Source of the DNA: CBDEGR01 sp965237895 | Lineage (GTDB): Bacteria > Acidobacteriota > Terriglobia > UBA7540 > JAPUME01 | Assembly: GCA_965237895.1 (NCBI GenBank) | Contig: CBDEGR010000002.1 | Location: forward strand, 1,488,001-1,552,000 | Direction: 5' to 3' | DNA length: 64,000 nucleotides | Shown here: positions 42,282-51,417 of the stretch, one piece after another | Layout: every line of letters starts with the position of its first letter | Position numbering within the stretch: position 1 is the first letter of the stretch | Notes under the pieces: generated by a model | Told to the model about the DNA's origin: nothing | Seen by the model: the letters and a program-made list of their open reading frames with translations, nothing else | Database searches by the model: none | Made by a program: the position numbers and the translations under genes

Positions 42282-43301
42282 TTATCCCAGCAGGGGCCTG
42301 CCTTCGACCTTCCAGCCGAGCCGATAGATCGCGTTCGTTGTGGCCAGGATCGTTCCCGTACCCTTCTGGAAGGCCAAGCCGACCAATCCGTTGCCGGAGA
42401 TCACCAATTCGGCGTGGACGTCCGGGGAGATACGGACGATGCCCCGGCGACCGCCCAGTGAAGCCGCCACGTAGATATTCTCCTCTCGGTCGAAAGCCAG
42501 CCCCTGAGGGCGGCCCAGGCCTCGGAAGAATTCGCTGACCTCCCCGTTCACGGTAATCCGAAAGATGGGATCGTAGCTGGAGGTCGTGGGCCCGGTCAAA
42601 AAGAGGCTCCCGTCGATTCCAAAGGCCAGATGATAGGCCGCCATGCTCGCCTCAAGTGTGGCGAAGACGAAAATTTTCCGGTTCCGATCAATCTTGAAGA
42701 TCGTTCCGCTGCGGTCTCCTACATAGAGGTTTTCGTCCTGGTCAAAAGCGATTCCTGTGGCGATGCCGATGCCGTCGGCGTAGACAGTCCGCTCGCCCTC
42801 CGGCGTCACCTTATAAACGTTTCCTTCGTATCGGCTGGAGATGTAGAGATTTCCGTTTCGGTCGAAGGTGATCCCCGAGGCGTTCATCAGTTCGGAGACA
42901 AAGGGATGAACGTTCCCCTCGGCGTCGATTTTGTAGATGGAGACGGGCACCTTCTGCCCTCGGGAACCGCTGAAGGTGACGAAGACGTTGCCGTGCGCGT
43001 CGACGGCCGGGTTGGCCACGGGGTGGAGCTTGTCGGCGATGCGGCGGCCGATCAACAGCCCCGCCGTGTTGCTGGAGGCCTTCGAGATCTCTACCGTTAC
43101 TTGGTCTTCGAGCGCTTCTTCGGGCACGCGTACCAGCAGCATCTTTTCCGAACTGACCACCAGGTTTCCGGTCGCATCACCGAAACGCACCGTGGGTCGC
43201 CCCGCGTCGTTTTTATGAAATCCCTTGCCGCGGATGACGATTTCACCGCCGGAGATGGCCGCTCCCGGTTGGACGCACTCAATATGGGGTTTGCTTTTCA
43301 T
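42282..43301 (-). CDS. IPT/TIG-domain and NHL-repeat protein
   Basis: A 339-residue protein without an obvious signal peptide. The N-terminal 85 residues are an IPT/TIG-like beta-sandwich (GGEIVIRGKGFHKNDAGRPT, VPEEALEDQVTVEI). The remainder contains about six NHL/SMP-30-type propeller repeats, marked by D-x-x-G-N-x-Y/F motifs (VDAHGNVFVTF, FDRNGNLYISS, FDQDENLYVGD, FDREENIYVAA). Such proteins bind or act on carbohydrates or serve as scaffolds; none of the SMP-30 lactonase residues is assignable here. It lies between pgpA and cinA in the same minus-strand run, 39 bases after pgpA and 66 bases before cinA. Confidence 0.75.
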   Translation of the reverse strand: MKSKPHIECVQPGAAISGGEIVIRGKGFHKNDAGRPTVRFGDATGNLVVSSEKMLLVRVPEEALEDQVTVEISKASSNTAGLLIGRRIADKLHPVANPAVDAHGNVFVTFSGSRGQKVPVSIYKIDAEGNVHPFVSELMNASGITFDRNGNLYISSRYEGNVYKVTPEGERTVYADGIGIATGIAFDQDENLYVGDRSGTIFKIDRNRKIFVFATLEASMAAYHLAFGIDGSLFLTGPTTSSYDPIFRITVNGEVSEFFRGLGRPQGLAFDREENIYVAASLGGRRGIVRISPDVHAELVISGNGLVGLAFQKGTGTILATTNAIYRLGWKVEGRPLLG

Positions 43302-43340
43302 AGGTCGAATTCGATACCGAGTTTCTCTCCCTGGTTCCGC

Positions 43341-43823
43341 CTAGGATCGAAGGATTCCGACGGCCGCCAGAATGGCAAGGCTGTAGGCGCCGGCCGCCGC
43401 GTCATCCAACATGATTCCCCAAGCGCCCTTCAGCCTTTCCGCCCGCCGGGCCGGAAAGGGCTTAAAGATATCCATCAAACGAAAAAGTATAATGCCCAGC
43501 AGGAATCCTTGCCAGCCCGGATTTTCAAAGCCCCAGAACGTGACCAGTTGCCCGAGAACTTCATCAATGACGACCGGGGAGGGGTCCTTGTGCTGGAAAT
43601 GTTCGATCGCCGCCCTGCAGCCCCATAATCCTACCAGTCCCACGGCAACGATAACGAGCGTTTGCAGCCCCCAGAGCGCGAATCTTGAAAGCGGCAATTG
43701 GCTTAGGCCGACGGCAATCGCCAAGCCCACCAGCGAGCCTACAGTCCCCGGTGCCACCGGCGAGTAACCGCACGGTCCGCAGGTGGCCGTCCAGAGGGCC
43801 GGTCCGCGGGGGGCTTTAGACAA
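43341..43823 (-). CDS. pgpA: Phosphatidylglycerophosphatase A
   Basis: PgpA converts phosphatidylglycerophosphate to phosphatidylglycerol, a membrane lipid. The 160-residue protein has the family landmarks GYSPVAPGTVGSLVGLAIA, the DEVLGQLVTFWG motif with the acidic residues (IDEVLGQ), and the terminal RRAERLKGAWGIMLDDAAAGAYS with a DD pair. Three hydrophobic segments fit the inner membrane. Its start overlaps the yacG stop region by 8 bases (43816-43823), so translation is coupled. Confidence 0.94.
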   Translation of the reverse strand: MSKAPRGPALWTATCGPCGYSPVAPGTVGSLVGLAIAVGLSQLPLSRFALWGLQTLVIVAVGLVGLWGCRAAIEHFQHKDPSPVVIDEVLGQLVTFWGFENPGWQGFLLGIILFRLMDIFKPFPARRAERLKGAWGIMLDDAAAGAYSLAILAAVGILRS

Positions 43824-44010
43824 GCCTCTCCTTTGAGGAGGCCTGGGGATTCCCCAGACCGACCTCGTCCTCAGAATAGAATGGCGAACTGATCACGTAA
43901 TTCTCCGTCGCCCACTTTCCCAGGTCGATCTGCTTGCAACGATCGCTGCAAAAGGGACGCCAAGGGTTCCCCTTGTATAGGGTCTCCTTTTTACAATGGG
44001 GACACAGCAT
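43816..44010 (-). CDS. yacG: DNA gyrase inhibitor YacG (small zinc protein)
   Basis: YacG binds a zinc ion and inhibits gyrase. The 64-residue length is normal. Four cysteines are placed as in the family: CPHC near the N terminus, then FCSDRCKQIDLGKW, with the conserved WRPFCSDRCKQIDLGKW core. It overlaps the 3' end of rimO (43991-44010) and the start of pgpA, making a three-gene overlapping stack. The start at ATG 44008-44010 is the only in-frame one near the core. Confidence 0.93.
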   Translation of the reverse strand: MLCPHCKKETLYKGNPWRPFCSDRCKQIDLGKWATENYVISSPFYSEDEVGLGNPQASSKERLV

Positions 44011-45478
44011 GATTCTGTGCTCCTTCCCCCGCGCCTTGAATCTGCACCAGCCGATTTTCCGCCGTTGTAGGGCCCGGGGTAGGGAATGTCGGGATTTCCG
44101 GGTCCCGAGCCCAGCGCTCCTTGAGCAGCTTACCCACCAAGTCGTAGTCCGACGACTCTTCAATCAGAACGTACCGACACTGGCCGGCTTGGGGCCCTTC
44201 TTCATCAATATCTCCTTCAACGTCGCCTTCCAGATCATTGATGAGGACCTTGCCGTCGATCTGGGGCGCTTGCGACGCGAGCCGGCCTTCGAGCAGAAGG
44301 TCCGTCTCCTCGGATACGCCTTCGACCAGCAGCGGGAGTTTCCGCCCCACAAGCCGTGCCAGTTTCCCTCGGGAGATTTCCTGCTGAATTTCCATGAGAT
44401 GATCTTTGCGGCCGGCGGCGATCTCACCGGGAACCTGGTCGGAAAGGCCGTGGCTCGCGCTGCTCTCTTCATTCGAGTAGAGGAACACACCCAGGTGGTC
44501 GAATTCCGCCGCGCGGACGAAGTCCGAGAGCGTCTCGAAATCCTTCTCCGTCTCGCCGGGAAAGCCGACGATCATCGATGTCCTGAGCGTCACGCCGGGA
44601 ATGATCTTACGAGCCTTCTCGATCAGCTTCAGGAAATGCTCGCCGTTCGACCCGCGCCGCATTCTCTTTAATACATCGCGGCTGGCGTGCTGGAGCGGGA
44701 TGTCCAAATAGTTGGTCAACCGCTCGTGCCGAGCAATCGTTTCCAGCAACACATCCGTCAAGCGATTGGGGTAGCAATAGAGGAAGCGAACCCAGGCGAG
44801 ATCGGGAATATCGGCCAACTCACCCAGCAGCATCGCCAGTCCGCTTTTGAGGCCGAGGTCTTCGCCGTAACTGGTCGTGTCTTGCCCGATCAGCGTGATT
44901 TCCCGGACGCCCCGCCGGGCCAAGTTCTCTGCTTCGCGAACGACGGAAGCGTAACGGCGCGAACGGAACCCGCCGCGCATTTTCGGGATTACGCAAAAGG
45001 TACAGGGGTGGTCGCACCCTTCGGCGATCTTGACATAGGCCGTGTGGCGAGGCGTGGCCAGAACGCGCGGCGTAAATTCGTGGTAGAGGTATGGCTCGGG
45101 CGCGGTTGTACTCGATGTCCCGCGCGTTCCGTTTTCGGAACACGCCTGAACAATCCGTTCGAGTTCGTTCACTCCGACGACGGCGTCGATTTCGGGGATT
45201 TCACTCAGGAGTTGTTCGCGGAACCGCTCCACCATGCAGCCGGCGACCACCAGCCGTTTCGCTTCGCCGCTTTTCTTGTATTCCGCCAGCTCGAGTATGG
45301 TGTCGATCGACTCCTGCTGAGCCGGTTCGATGAAGCCACAGGTGTTGACCAGGAGTATTTGCGCCTGCCGGGGGTCCGGCGTCAACTCGAACCCGGATTG
45401 CGCCAGCAACCCCATCATCACTTCGCTGTCCACCAAGTTCTTCGGACAGCCCAGGCTGACCACTCCCACTTTCGGCAT
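43991..45478 (-). CDS. rimO: Ribosomal protein S12 methylthiotransferase RimO
   Basis: RimO is a radical-SAM enzyme that methylthiolates Asp in S12. The start is the ATG at 45476-45478 (MPKVGVVSLGCPKNLVDSEV). It has the N-terminal UPF0004 cysteines (LGCPKN, NTCGFI, VAGCM), the radical-SAM CxxxCxxC (CDHPCTFC), then GFRSRRYASV and a C-terminal TRAM domain. At 495 residues it is longer than the usual 440, mainly because of a Ser/Thr-rich insert after the UPF0004 domain (SENGTRGTSSTTAPEP) and an acidic TRAM stretch (EGDVEGDIDEEGP). It heads the yacG-pgpA run. Confidence 0.96.
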   Translation of the reverse strand: MPKVGVVSLGCPKNLVDSEVMMGLLAQSGFELTPDPRQAQILLVNTCGFIEPAQQESIDTILELAEYKKSGEAKRLVVAGCMVERFREQLLSEIPEIDAVVGVNELERIVQACSENGTRGTSSTTAPEPYLYHEFTPRVLATPRHTAYVKIAEGCDHPCTFCVIPKMRGGFRSRRYASVVREAENLARRGVREITLIGQDTTSYGEDLGLKSGLAMLLGELADIPDLAWVRFLYCYPNRLTDVLLETIARHERLTNYLDIPLQHASRDVLKRMRRGSNGEHFLKLIEKARKIIPGVTLRTSMIVGFPGETEKDFETLSDFVRAAEFDHLGVFLYSNEESSASHGLSDQVPGEIAAGRKDHLMEIQQEISRGKLARLVGRKLPLLVEGVSEETDLLLEGRLASQAPQIDGKVLINDLEGDVEGDIDEEGPQAGQCRYVLIEESSDYDLVGKLLKERWARDPEIPTFPTPGPTTAENRLVQIQGAGEGAQNHAVSPL

Positions 45479-45758
45479 TCTCGGTTCCCTGAAACCTTTC
45501 GAACCTTCTGTGCCTCCGAATTTTAGCATAAGTGGCGGGCTGGCACAGCATGCCCGCCTGAAGGCGGCCTCTACAAAGACAGTGTTTTACGGGTGCCCCA
45601 TCCTTGCGGCTCGTCCTCCGGAACCCGTAGGCATAGGGGAAAGCAAGGGTGGGGGAAGAAATCGAATGGGTTGTCAGGGCATGACTTCAGCCCTGCCGAA
45701 CGGCGAAAGACCAAAGGAAGAGGTTTAGGAGCCGAGTCCTTAACCAAACGGTCTCTTA
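45479..45758. repeat. Gene-free interval with repeat B (copy 4) and hairpin C
   Basis: Repeat B lies at about 45590-45655: GGGTGCCCCATCCTTGCGG, then CCCGTAGGCATAGGGGAAAGC and GGGTGGGGG, as at 7241, 21655 and 33726. A palindrome related to hairpin C, AGGGCATGACTTCAGCCCTG, follows at 45676. A GCCCGCC/GGCGGCC stem occurs at about 45549. No gene seen. Confidence 0.65.
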
Positions 45759-46922
45759 CTACCGGTCCAACATCACCTTCCTATAAATCTTGACGACCTT
45801 TTCGGTCGAGGTGGCCAGATACCGCCCCTTGGGCGAGAAGGCGACGGCTTTGACGGGCGCTTTATGCTCGGAGATGGTCTGAAGATTTTCTCCGGTTTCG
45901 ACCGACCAGAGGCGAACGGTCTCGTCCTCGGAGCCGGAGACCAGCAGCTTTCCGTCCGGTGAAAATTCCACCCAATTGACCGAGCCGGTGTGGCCTTCGA
46001 GGACCGCTTCGGGCGACCAGTCGGCGACCTTCCAGATGCGGATTATCTTTCCGTCGCCTGCCGTAACGGCGCGCGTGTTGTCGGGAGAGAAGCCGACGCA
46101 GCGCGGCATGCCGGTATGCTTGCGCAGGGCGGCGACCATCTGGCGGTTGCTGAGGCGGATGACGACCACGTCCGTCTGGCTGCTTCCAGTGAAGCGCGCC
46201 GCCAGCAGCCAATGGCCGTTCGGGGAGAAGCCGATCAGGTCCGGCCGCCGGGTCAGCGTGGGGACATCGATCTTCATGGCCTGATCGCGGCTCGGCGACC
46301 AGATGTCGAAGCCCGCCTTGGAGTAGCGGATGAAGTAGCCCATCGAGGGAATGAAGAATCCCGTGCCCAGGATCTGCTTTTCGGTCAACTGCTTGATCGG
46401 ACCCTTCAGCTCGTCCCGAATGGTGTTCCACAGGAACATCAACTCCGGCGTAAAACTCGCGTCCTTCCGCCCGGCTCTAATCTTGCCTCTGGCCCGGACT
46501 AACAGATGCCGATCATCGATGAAGTCCGCTGCCAGTAGAGAGAGGGAATGGATCCCTTCCAGTTGCGGCTTCAGGATGCGCTGAATCGTCTTCTGGCGAA
46601 GGTCGAACAGGACGATCTTTTCGTTCCCCACCACGGCAGCGGTGCGTTCGTCGAGGGAGAACGGCGCGGTCGCGCCGGGGCGAATTTCCAGGTGGCCTTC
46701 GATGGTGGCATGCGAGACCCAAATCGTCCGGCCGCCTCCGCCTTCGATCGTCTCCACCTGGCCCGCAGTTTCCATCGGGCTGGTGAGAAGAGCAGGGAAA
46801 CAGAGAACAAGGGCGAGAGAGGTTAGAGGGAAAGATCGAGAGCCTTTAGAGAATCTCTCCCTGCGCCAGTTTTTCCACCAAATCACGATCGGCCTCCAGG
46901 AACGGGTAGGTGGGCAGATCAC
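45759..46922 (-). CDS. WD40-repeat protein
   Basis: A 387-residue protein ending in three clear WD40 blades (LIGFSPNGHWLLAARFTGSS, CVGFSPDNTRAVTAGDGKII, WVEFSPDGKLLVSGSEDETV, then VKAVAFSPKGRYLATSTEKV). The N-terminal half forms more degenerate blades (IVLFDLRQKTIQRIL, VVIRLSNRQMVAALR). A hydrophobic, signal-like segment (SFPLTSLALVLCFPALLTS) precedes the repeats. The annotated start at ATG 46922 overlaps the Nudix gene by 77 bases. There is no good internal start near the signal, so the true start is uncertain. Likely a periplasmic or scaffold protein; no partner visible. Confidence 0.75.
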   Translation of the reverse strand: MICPPTRSWRPIVIWWKNWRRERFSKGSRSFPLTSLALVLCFPALLTSPMETAGQVETIEGGGGRTIWVSHATIEGHLEIRPGATAPFSLDERTAAVVGNEKIVLFDLRQKTIQRILKPQLEGIHSLSLLAADFIDDRHLLVRARGKIRAGRKDASFTPELMFLWNTIRDELKGPIKQLTEKQILGTGFFIPSMGYFIRYSKAGFDIWSPSRDQAMKIDVPTLTRRPDLIGFSPNGHWLLAARFTGSSQTDVVVIRLSNRQMVAALRKHTGMPRCVGFSPDNTRAVTAGDGKIIRIWKVADWSPEAVLEGHTGSVNWVEFSPDGKLLVSGSEDETVRLWSVETGENLQTISEHKAPVKAVAFSPKGRYLATSTEKVVKIYRKVMLDR

Positions 46923-47253
46923 CCCGCGCTACCCATTCGATCCTTTCAAATATGCGATTTTCCGGGGCCCCGTCGTAATGGGGCACGTCGAAGAAAACCA
47001 CCTCCACAAAGCGGTCTGGGTAACGATGCCGAAGGCGGAAGACCTCCCGGCCGACGACGGCTTCAATGCCGAGTTCCTCGTTGAGCTCCCGGCGAAGCGC
47101 CGCCGGAAGGCCTTCGCCTGCCTGCACTTTGCCTCCGGGAAATTCCCATTGTAATCCATAGCGGTCGGATTGGCGCCTCTGACAGATTAAGATGCGGCTG
47201 TCGCGCACCAGGATTCCTGCGGTGACGCGGATCGGATTTTTCGCTTGGGGCAT
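46846..47253 (-). CDS. Nudix hydrolase, MutT-like
   Basis: A 135-residue Nudix enzyme. The Nudix box is G-x5-E-x7-R-E-U-x-E-E-x-G-U (GGKVQAGEGLPAALRRELNE then ELGI), complete. CQRRQSDRYGLQWEFPGGK and IEWVARGDLP are typical of the MutT/8-oxo-dGTPase subgroup, so oxidised-nucleotide clean-up is the leading guess, though other nucleoside diphosphates remain possible. The start at ATG 47253 gives normal length. The WD40 reading frame overlaps its 3' end. Confidence 0.9.
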   Translation of the reverse strand: MPQAKNPIRVTAGILVRDSRILICQRRQSDRYGLQWEFPGGKVQAGEGLPAALRRELNEELGIEAVVGREVFRLRHRYPDRFVEVVFFDVPHYDGAPENRIFERIEWVARGDLPTYPFLEADRDLVEKLAQGEIL

Positions 47254-47373
47254 CGACTTTCGTATTCTCTCTCAGCGGGCATCCCCGTCGGAGGTCCCGG
47301 GCGGCGCGGGGGAAAGAATTCGCCCGTTCACCTCGTTCGTCCGGCGTTGGGGTGGAACGGCGGCTCAGCGGCC

Positions 47374-48457
47374 TTACTTTTTTCGGATTTCTGTGACTCT
47401 CCACGTGGGAGTCTTTTTCCCGGTGAGCCACTCGCCGGTGTCGGTGGGCCTGTCGGGAAATTCGATGACGGCGCGGCCCAAGATGCTGCCATTTCGCATG
47501 CGTCCGAGTATCGCATTGATGTCTTCAATGCGAAAGGTCTCGTAGATGGCCCGTACTTTCTTGGAAGCGGCCATGGCCAGCACTTCGCATAAATCTTCAA
47601 GGGTTCCGACGCCGCAAGGCAGGATGCGAATTCCTTTGCGGATGGTTTCGACGATGGAGAGATTCAAATTCCCGGGCGGCTGACCGGCCAGGACCACCGT
47701 CCCGCCGGGGCGGAGAGCTTGGAATTCTTTGATGATGGCCTGAGGAGTGGGCGCGAAGACCAGGGCCACGTTCGCGTTCTTTAGGGCCGCGATGGCATCC
47801 TCGGTCTGCCCCTCGCCGGAGTTCACCAGCACGTCGGCGCCAAGCTGCCGTGCCAGTTCGAGTTTTTTGGGTGGTGTCCACGGCCGCCACCGTGGCGCCC
47901 AATTCCTTGGCAAGCTGAATGGCGAGCTGGCCCAGACCGCCCGTGCCCCAGATGGCCACCGTGTCTCCTTCGCGGGCGCCGGAAATCTTCAGGGCTCGGA
48001 AGGCCGTCAATCCGGCGCAGAAGAGCGGAGCCGCGGCCGTATATTTTAATCCGGAGGGAAGGGGCACGGCGTGTGAGGCGGGCGCTTTCATGTACTCGGC
48101 GAATCCGCCGTCGACCATCAAGCCGGTGGAGACAAAGGCCGGGCAGAAGCGTTCATCGTCTCTGGTGCAATACTCGCACATGCCGCAGGCCGAGTAGGTC
48201 CAGGAGATGCCGACCCGGTCGCCCATCCGGAAGCTGGTCACACCCGTTCCTACACCGACCACCTCACCGACGACTTCATGGCCCGGAATTAAGGGGAGCT
48301 TCGGCAGGTCCCAGTCGCCGTTGGTAATGTGGAGATCCATGTGGCACACACCGCATGCTTTCACTTTGATGAGGATCTCGCCTTCGTCGGGTATGGGGCG
48401 TATTTTTTCTTGGATTATCAGAGGAGACTTGGGTTTTTCAAGCACCAGAGCTTTCAT
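47374..48457 (-). pseudogene. Zinc-dependent alcohol dehydrogenase, frameshifted
   Basis: From ATG 48457 (MKALVLEKPKSPLIIQEKIR) the protein is a medium-chain zinc alcohol dehydrogenase: catalytic CGVCHMD, HEVVGEV (zinc-His region), the structural-zinc cysteines in the CGMCEYC and DERFC segments, and the Rossmann motif WGTGGLGQLAIQLAKE. The frame breaks at the T-run at plus-strand 47863-47868: in the upstream frame translation runs into missense, while the family continuation QKLELARQLGADVLVNS is in the next frame, ending at 47374. Removing one T restores a protein of about 360 residues. A single sequencing or replication slip would explain it. Confidence 0.85.
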
Positions 48458-48669
48458 GCGGTGTGGCTCCGACGTCCGAGGTGAGGATTGAGCAAACCTT
48501 CCATGGGCAATGCCGTGGCCGGGAGCATAGGCCGATTCGGTTGAAGGGCCCAACTCCGGGCCGAAGTTTATATCGAAACCCTGATTTACGCTAAGAGAAG
48601 CCGGCCTGGCCGGACAGCGGGGCCAAGAAAACCGCGCAACTATTTCCCCCACGCCGTGTTAGAAAGAGT

Positions 48670-49367
48670 GTGGGAGGCATAGCGATCGAGACTGATCTCG
48701 AGTTGATGCAGCGCGTTCGTGAAGGGGACGCCGTTTCCTTTGAGGTATTGCTAGGGCGGTATCGAAAGCCTCTGATCCACTTCTTCTACCGCATGCTCCA
48801 TGATCCCGCCCCCTGGCCGAGGACCTTGCTCAGGAAGTCTTCCTTCGCGTCTACAAGTCGCGGCAGCGGTACGCGCCGGAGGCGCGCTTTACGACCTGGC
48901 TCTATCGGATCGCAACGAACTTGGCGTTGAGCGCTCTGCGCGATCGGAAGTCGAAGGGGTCGGGCGGCGCGGTGGCCGTCGAAAAAGAGGCGGCGGTGCG
49001 GAGCGGCGGAGCCGGGGGGGGTTCGGACGGGAAACAGAGAAACCCGCTGAGCGTGATCGCCGACCCGGAACCGAGCGTGGAGCAAAAGATGATCCGCAGC
49101 GAGAGGGAGGCGCGCATCCGAAGCGCCATCGACCGGCTGCCGGCCCAGCAGCGCACTGCCGTGCTTTTGCATAAGTACCATGAGCTTGACTATAAGCGGA
49201 TTGCAAAAATCCTCTCCTATTCCCAGAGCGCGCTAAAATCCCTGCTGTTCCGTGCCTATGAATCTTTGCGGGAGAGCCTAGCGCCCTTGGTAAAGGATGG
49301 ATTGCCTTTGGGAAAGAAAGGTTTGCCCTTGGGAATGAAAGAAGAGATAAAGGAAGGTGTGAAATGA
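48670..49367 (+). pseudogene. ECF-type RNA polymerase sigma factor, frameshifted
   Basis: The upstream frame starts with GTG at 48670 and reads sigma70 region 2 (DLELMQRVREGDAVSFEVLL, GRYRKPLIHFFYRMLHDP). At the C-run at 48809-48813 it shifts: the natural continuation LAEDLAQEVFLRVYKSRQRY, then FTTWLYRIATNLALSALRDR, is in another frame, and region 4 (RLPAQQRTAVLLHKYHELDY, KRIAKILSYSQSALKSLLFR) lies in the frame ending at 49367. Adding one C restores the gene. A Gly/Ala-rich linker between regions 2 and 4 (VEKEAAVRSGGAGGGSDGKQ) is unusually long. It is followed by its anti-sigma gene with an ATGA overlap. Confidence 0.85.
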
Positions 49368-49900
49368 ATTGCCCGAAACGAGAAGAAATCTTCGCCTACA
49401 CCGCCCGCCTCCTTCCGGCGAAGGAGGAAGAGACGCTTGCGGCGCACCTGTCGGCTTGCTCAAGCTGCCGCAGCATTCGCGACGAGTACCGGCAGGTGGA
49501 CGAAATCCTTTCGACGTGGCAGCCTCCTGAGCCGGTCGCGGGGTTCGACGCGCGCGTGCGCGAAGCGGTCCGGTCGATGCGGGAGAAGAGTTCATGGATT
49601 GAATGGGTTGGGCTTCGCCTCGGGCCTCGACTTGGATCTAGGTTTTGGGCGCCGGCGTTGGCGGCGCTGCTGGTGGCCTTGGGGTTGTACATTCTTCAGA
49701 CACAACAGGCGGGGAATAAAGCTCCTGAAATTGTTTCAATTCCGGAGGACCCCGGCTCCCTCACCTCGACGGAGACGGAGTTGGCCTTGTTGTCGGATTT
49801 GTCGATCCTGGGAAATTATGAATCGGAAGACTACGAAATGTTGACGGAATTCGAGGTCCTATCGGAGTTGACGACGGATTCGGAAGAGTGGGTCAACTGA
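49364..49900 (+). CDS. Zinc-finger anti-sigma factor
   Basis: A 178-residue membrane-bound anti-sigma protein. The N-terminal zf-HC2 motif is present (MNCPKREEIFAY, H-x3-C-x2-C as HLSACSSC, about residues 27-34). A single transmembrane helix (APALAALLVALGLYILQ, about residues 92-108) separates a cytoplasmic sigma-binding part from an acidic periplasmic tail (SEDYEMLTEFEVLSELTT). It overlaps the sigma gene by four bases (ATGA), so the two are translationally coupled. The pair would sense an envelope signal, but its sigma partner here is frameshifted. Confidence 0.88.
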   Translation: MNCPKREEIFAYTARLLPAKEEETLAAHLSACSSCRSIRDEYRQVDEILSTWQPPEPVAGFDARVREAVRSMREKSSWIEWVGLRLGPRLGSRFWAPALAALLVALGLYILQTQQAGNKAPEIVSIPEDPGSLTSTETELALLSDLSILGNYESEDYEMLTEFEVLSELTTDSEEWVN

Positions 49901-49904
49901 GACC

Positions 49905-50814
49905 ATGAAAACGGGAACGGGAAATTTCGGGAATTGGTTCCTAAGGTACGTCGCTCTGGGTGCGGCCGCGCTGCTGGTGACTTCACTGCTCGCCGCGCAG
50001 GAGACCCAGCCCGAACCTCCCCAGCCCGAACGCCCCCGCCGCGCGGAACCGCGCCGGGAAGGGGACGCGCCCCCGGGGAGATTCGCGAACCCACGGCGCC
50101 GGCGTGGTCCTCGTCGAGGGGGGGCGCTTCATGCGCCGCTTGATGGAGCTTCCGCCCGAAGAGCAGGAGAAGGTCCTTCAAAACGACGAACGCTTCCAAA
50201 GCCTCCCGACGGAACTGCGAGAGGCCATCCGCTGTCGACTGGAGCGGTGGAATCAAATGCCGGAGGAACGCAAAGAGGAGATACGCCTCCGGTTGGAGCG
50301 GTGGCGACGGCTTCCGGAGGACCGTCGCCGGGAGATTCGCCGCCGGGAGATGGTCTTTCGTCGGCTTATACCGGAGCAGCGCGAGCATGCGCGGGAACTC
50401 TTCGGGCGCTGGCGGGAACTCGACCCTGAGCGACAGCGCGTACTGAGAGATTCTCTAAGGCAACTGCGCCGCCTGCCTCCGCCCAAGCGCGAAGCCTTTC
50501 TTGAAAGCAAAGAACTTGCCGAAAATCTGACTCCCCAGGAGCGGGAGATTCTCGGCGGGACTGGTGGAGCTTGTTCCCCGGCGTCCTTGTCGTCCGCGCA
50601 GGCCGCGAGGGCCACCGCCCCCGGGACTGCCGCCCCAAGGACCTCCTTCGAGCCGGGAACCTTAGGGGATTTTTTCCTTCACGCCAGGTCAAACAGCACC
50701 AACTCCGCCGATTGGACGGCGCTGACCTTGAGTTGTTTTTCCTCGGTGATGGTGGCGCCGTCGCCCGCTTCGAGCGATGTTCCGTTCAGTTTTACCTCGC
50801 CCTTTGCTATCTGA
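49905..50814 (+). pseudogene. DUF3106-like exported protein, probably frameshifted
   Basis: The first frame (ATG 49905) has a signal peptide (RYVALGAAALLVTSLLAAQE) and a Pro/Arg-rich segment. The body typical of DUF3106 proteins (RLMELPPEEQEKVLQNDERF, LPTELREAIRCRLERWNQMP, repeated L/M-x-P-E-E-R-x-x-x-x) is in the +1 frame and joins near the C-run at 50070-50074. After LTPQEREIL the frame again becomes non-family-like and runs to 50814, overlapping the pirin gene's 3' end, so a second shift or an earlier end is likely. The helical repeats (about 14-16 residues) are characteristic. It completes a sigma / anti-sigma / DUF3106 cassette. Confidence 0.7.
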
Positions 50815-51377
50815 AGCCAGATGTGGCGGTCGCTTTTCATCTCATATTGGGCCGTCTCCACGGCATCGAGTCGCGCCAAGTAGAGTTCGGCGTCTTGATG
50901 AATTTTTACCGCCCCGTCGCGGGGTTCGCGCGCGGCGATCATGCTGAAGCCTCCGCGCTGGGCCTCTTGATCGAACGTCCGCTGGTCGTAGCCGGGTTCG
51001 AGACCCTTCTTTTCCGGAAGAATCCAGATCTGCATCAGATGAGTCGGCTCGGAATCCGACGGGTTGAACTCGCTGTGCAGCACGCCGGTTCCGGCCGTCA
51101 TCCGTTGAATATCTCCGGGTCGAATGACGGAGCCGTTCCCCATATTGTCTTTGTGTTCGAGCGCCCCTTCGAGCACCATGGTGATGATCTCCATATCTCG
51201 ATGAGGGTGCATGCCGAATCCCATGCCCGGCTGAATGGTATCTTCATTCAAGACCCGTAACGACCGGAAGTGCATGTGCTTGGGGTCGTAGTACTGGTCA
51301 AAAGAGAACGTGTGATACGTGTTGAGCCAGTCGAGCGTGACGTGGCCACGTTCCTGACCTGGTCGTAGGGTAATCAT
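50679..51377 (-). CDS. Pirin-family protein
   Basis: A 232-residue bicupin of the pirin/YhaK type. The metal-binding set is visible in the first cupin: GMHPHRDMEIITMVLEG, with H-x-H and Glu, and then the later His in GTGVLHSEFN. Opening RGHVTLDWLNTYHTFSFDQY is typical. Such enzymes oxidise quercetin or act as redox-responsive regulators; activity is not resolvable here. It is the last gene of a marR - doxX-like - pirin minus-strand unit, the sort of arrangement linked to oxidative or quinone stress. Confidence 0.92.
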   Translation of the reverse strand: MITLRPGQERGHVTLDWLNTYHTFSFDQYYDPKHMHFRSLRVLNEDTIQPGMGFGMHPHRDMEIITMVLEGALEHKDNMGNGSVIRPGDIQRMTAGTGVLHSEFNPSDSEPTHLMQIWILPEKKGLEPGYDQRTFDQEAQRGGFSMIAAREPRDGAVKIHQDAELYLARLDAVETAQYEMKSDRHIWLQIAKGEVKLNGTSLEAGDGATITEEKQLKVSAVQSAELVLFDLA

Positions 51378-51417
51378 GGGTTCCTCCTATCTTGATTTAG
51401 CAGAGAAAGCGGCTCCC

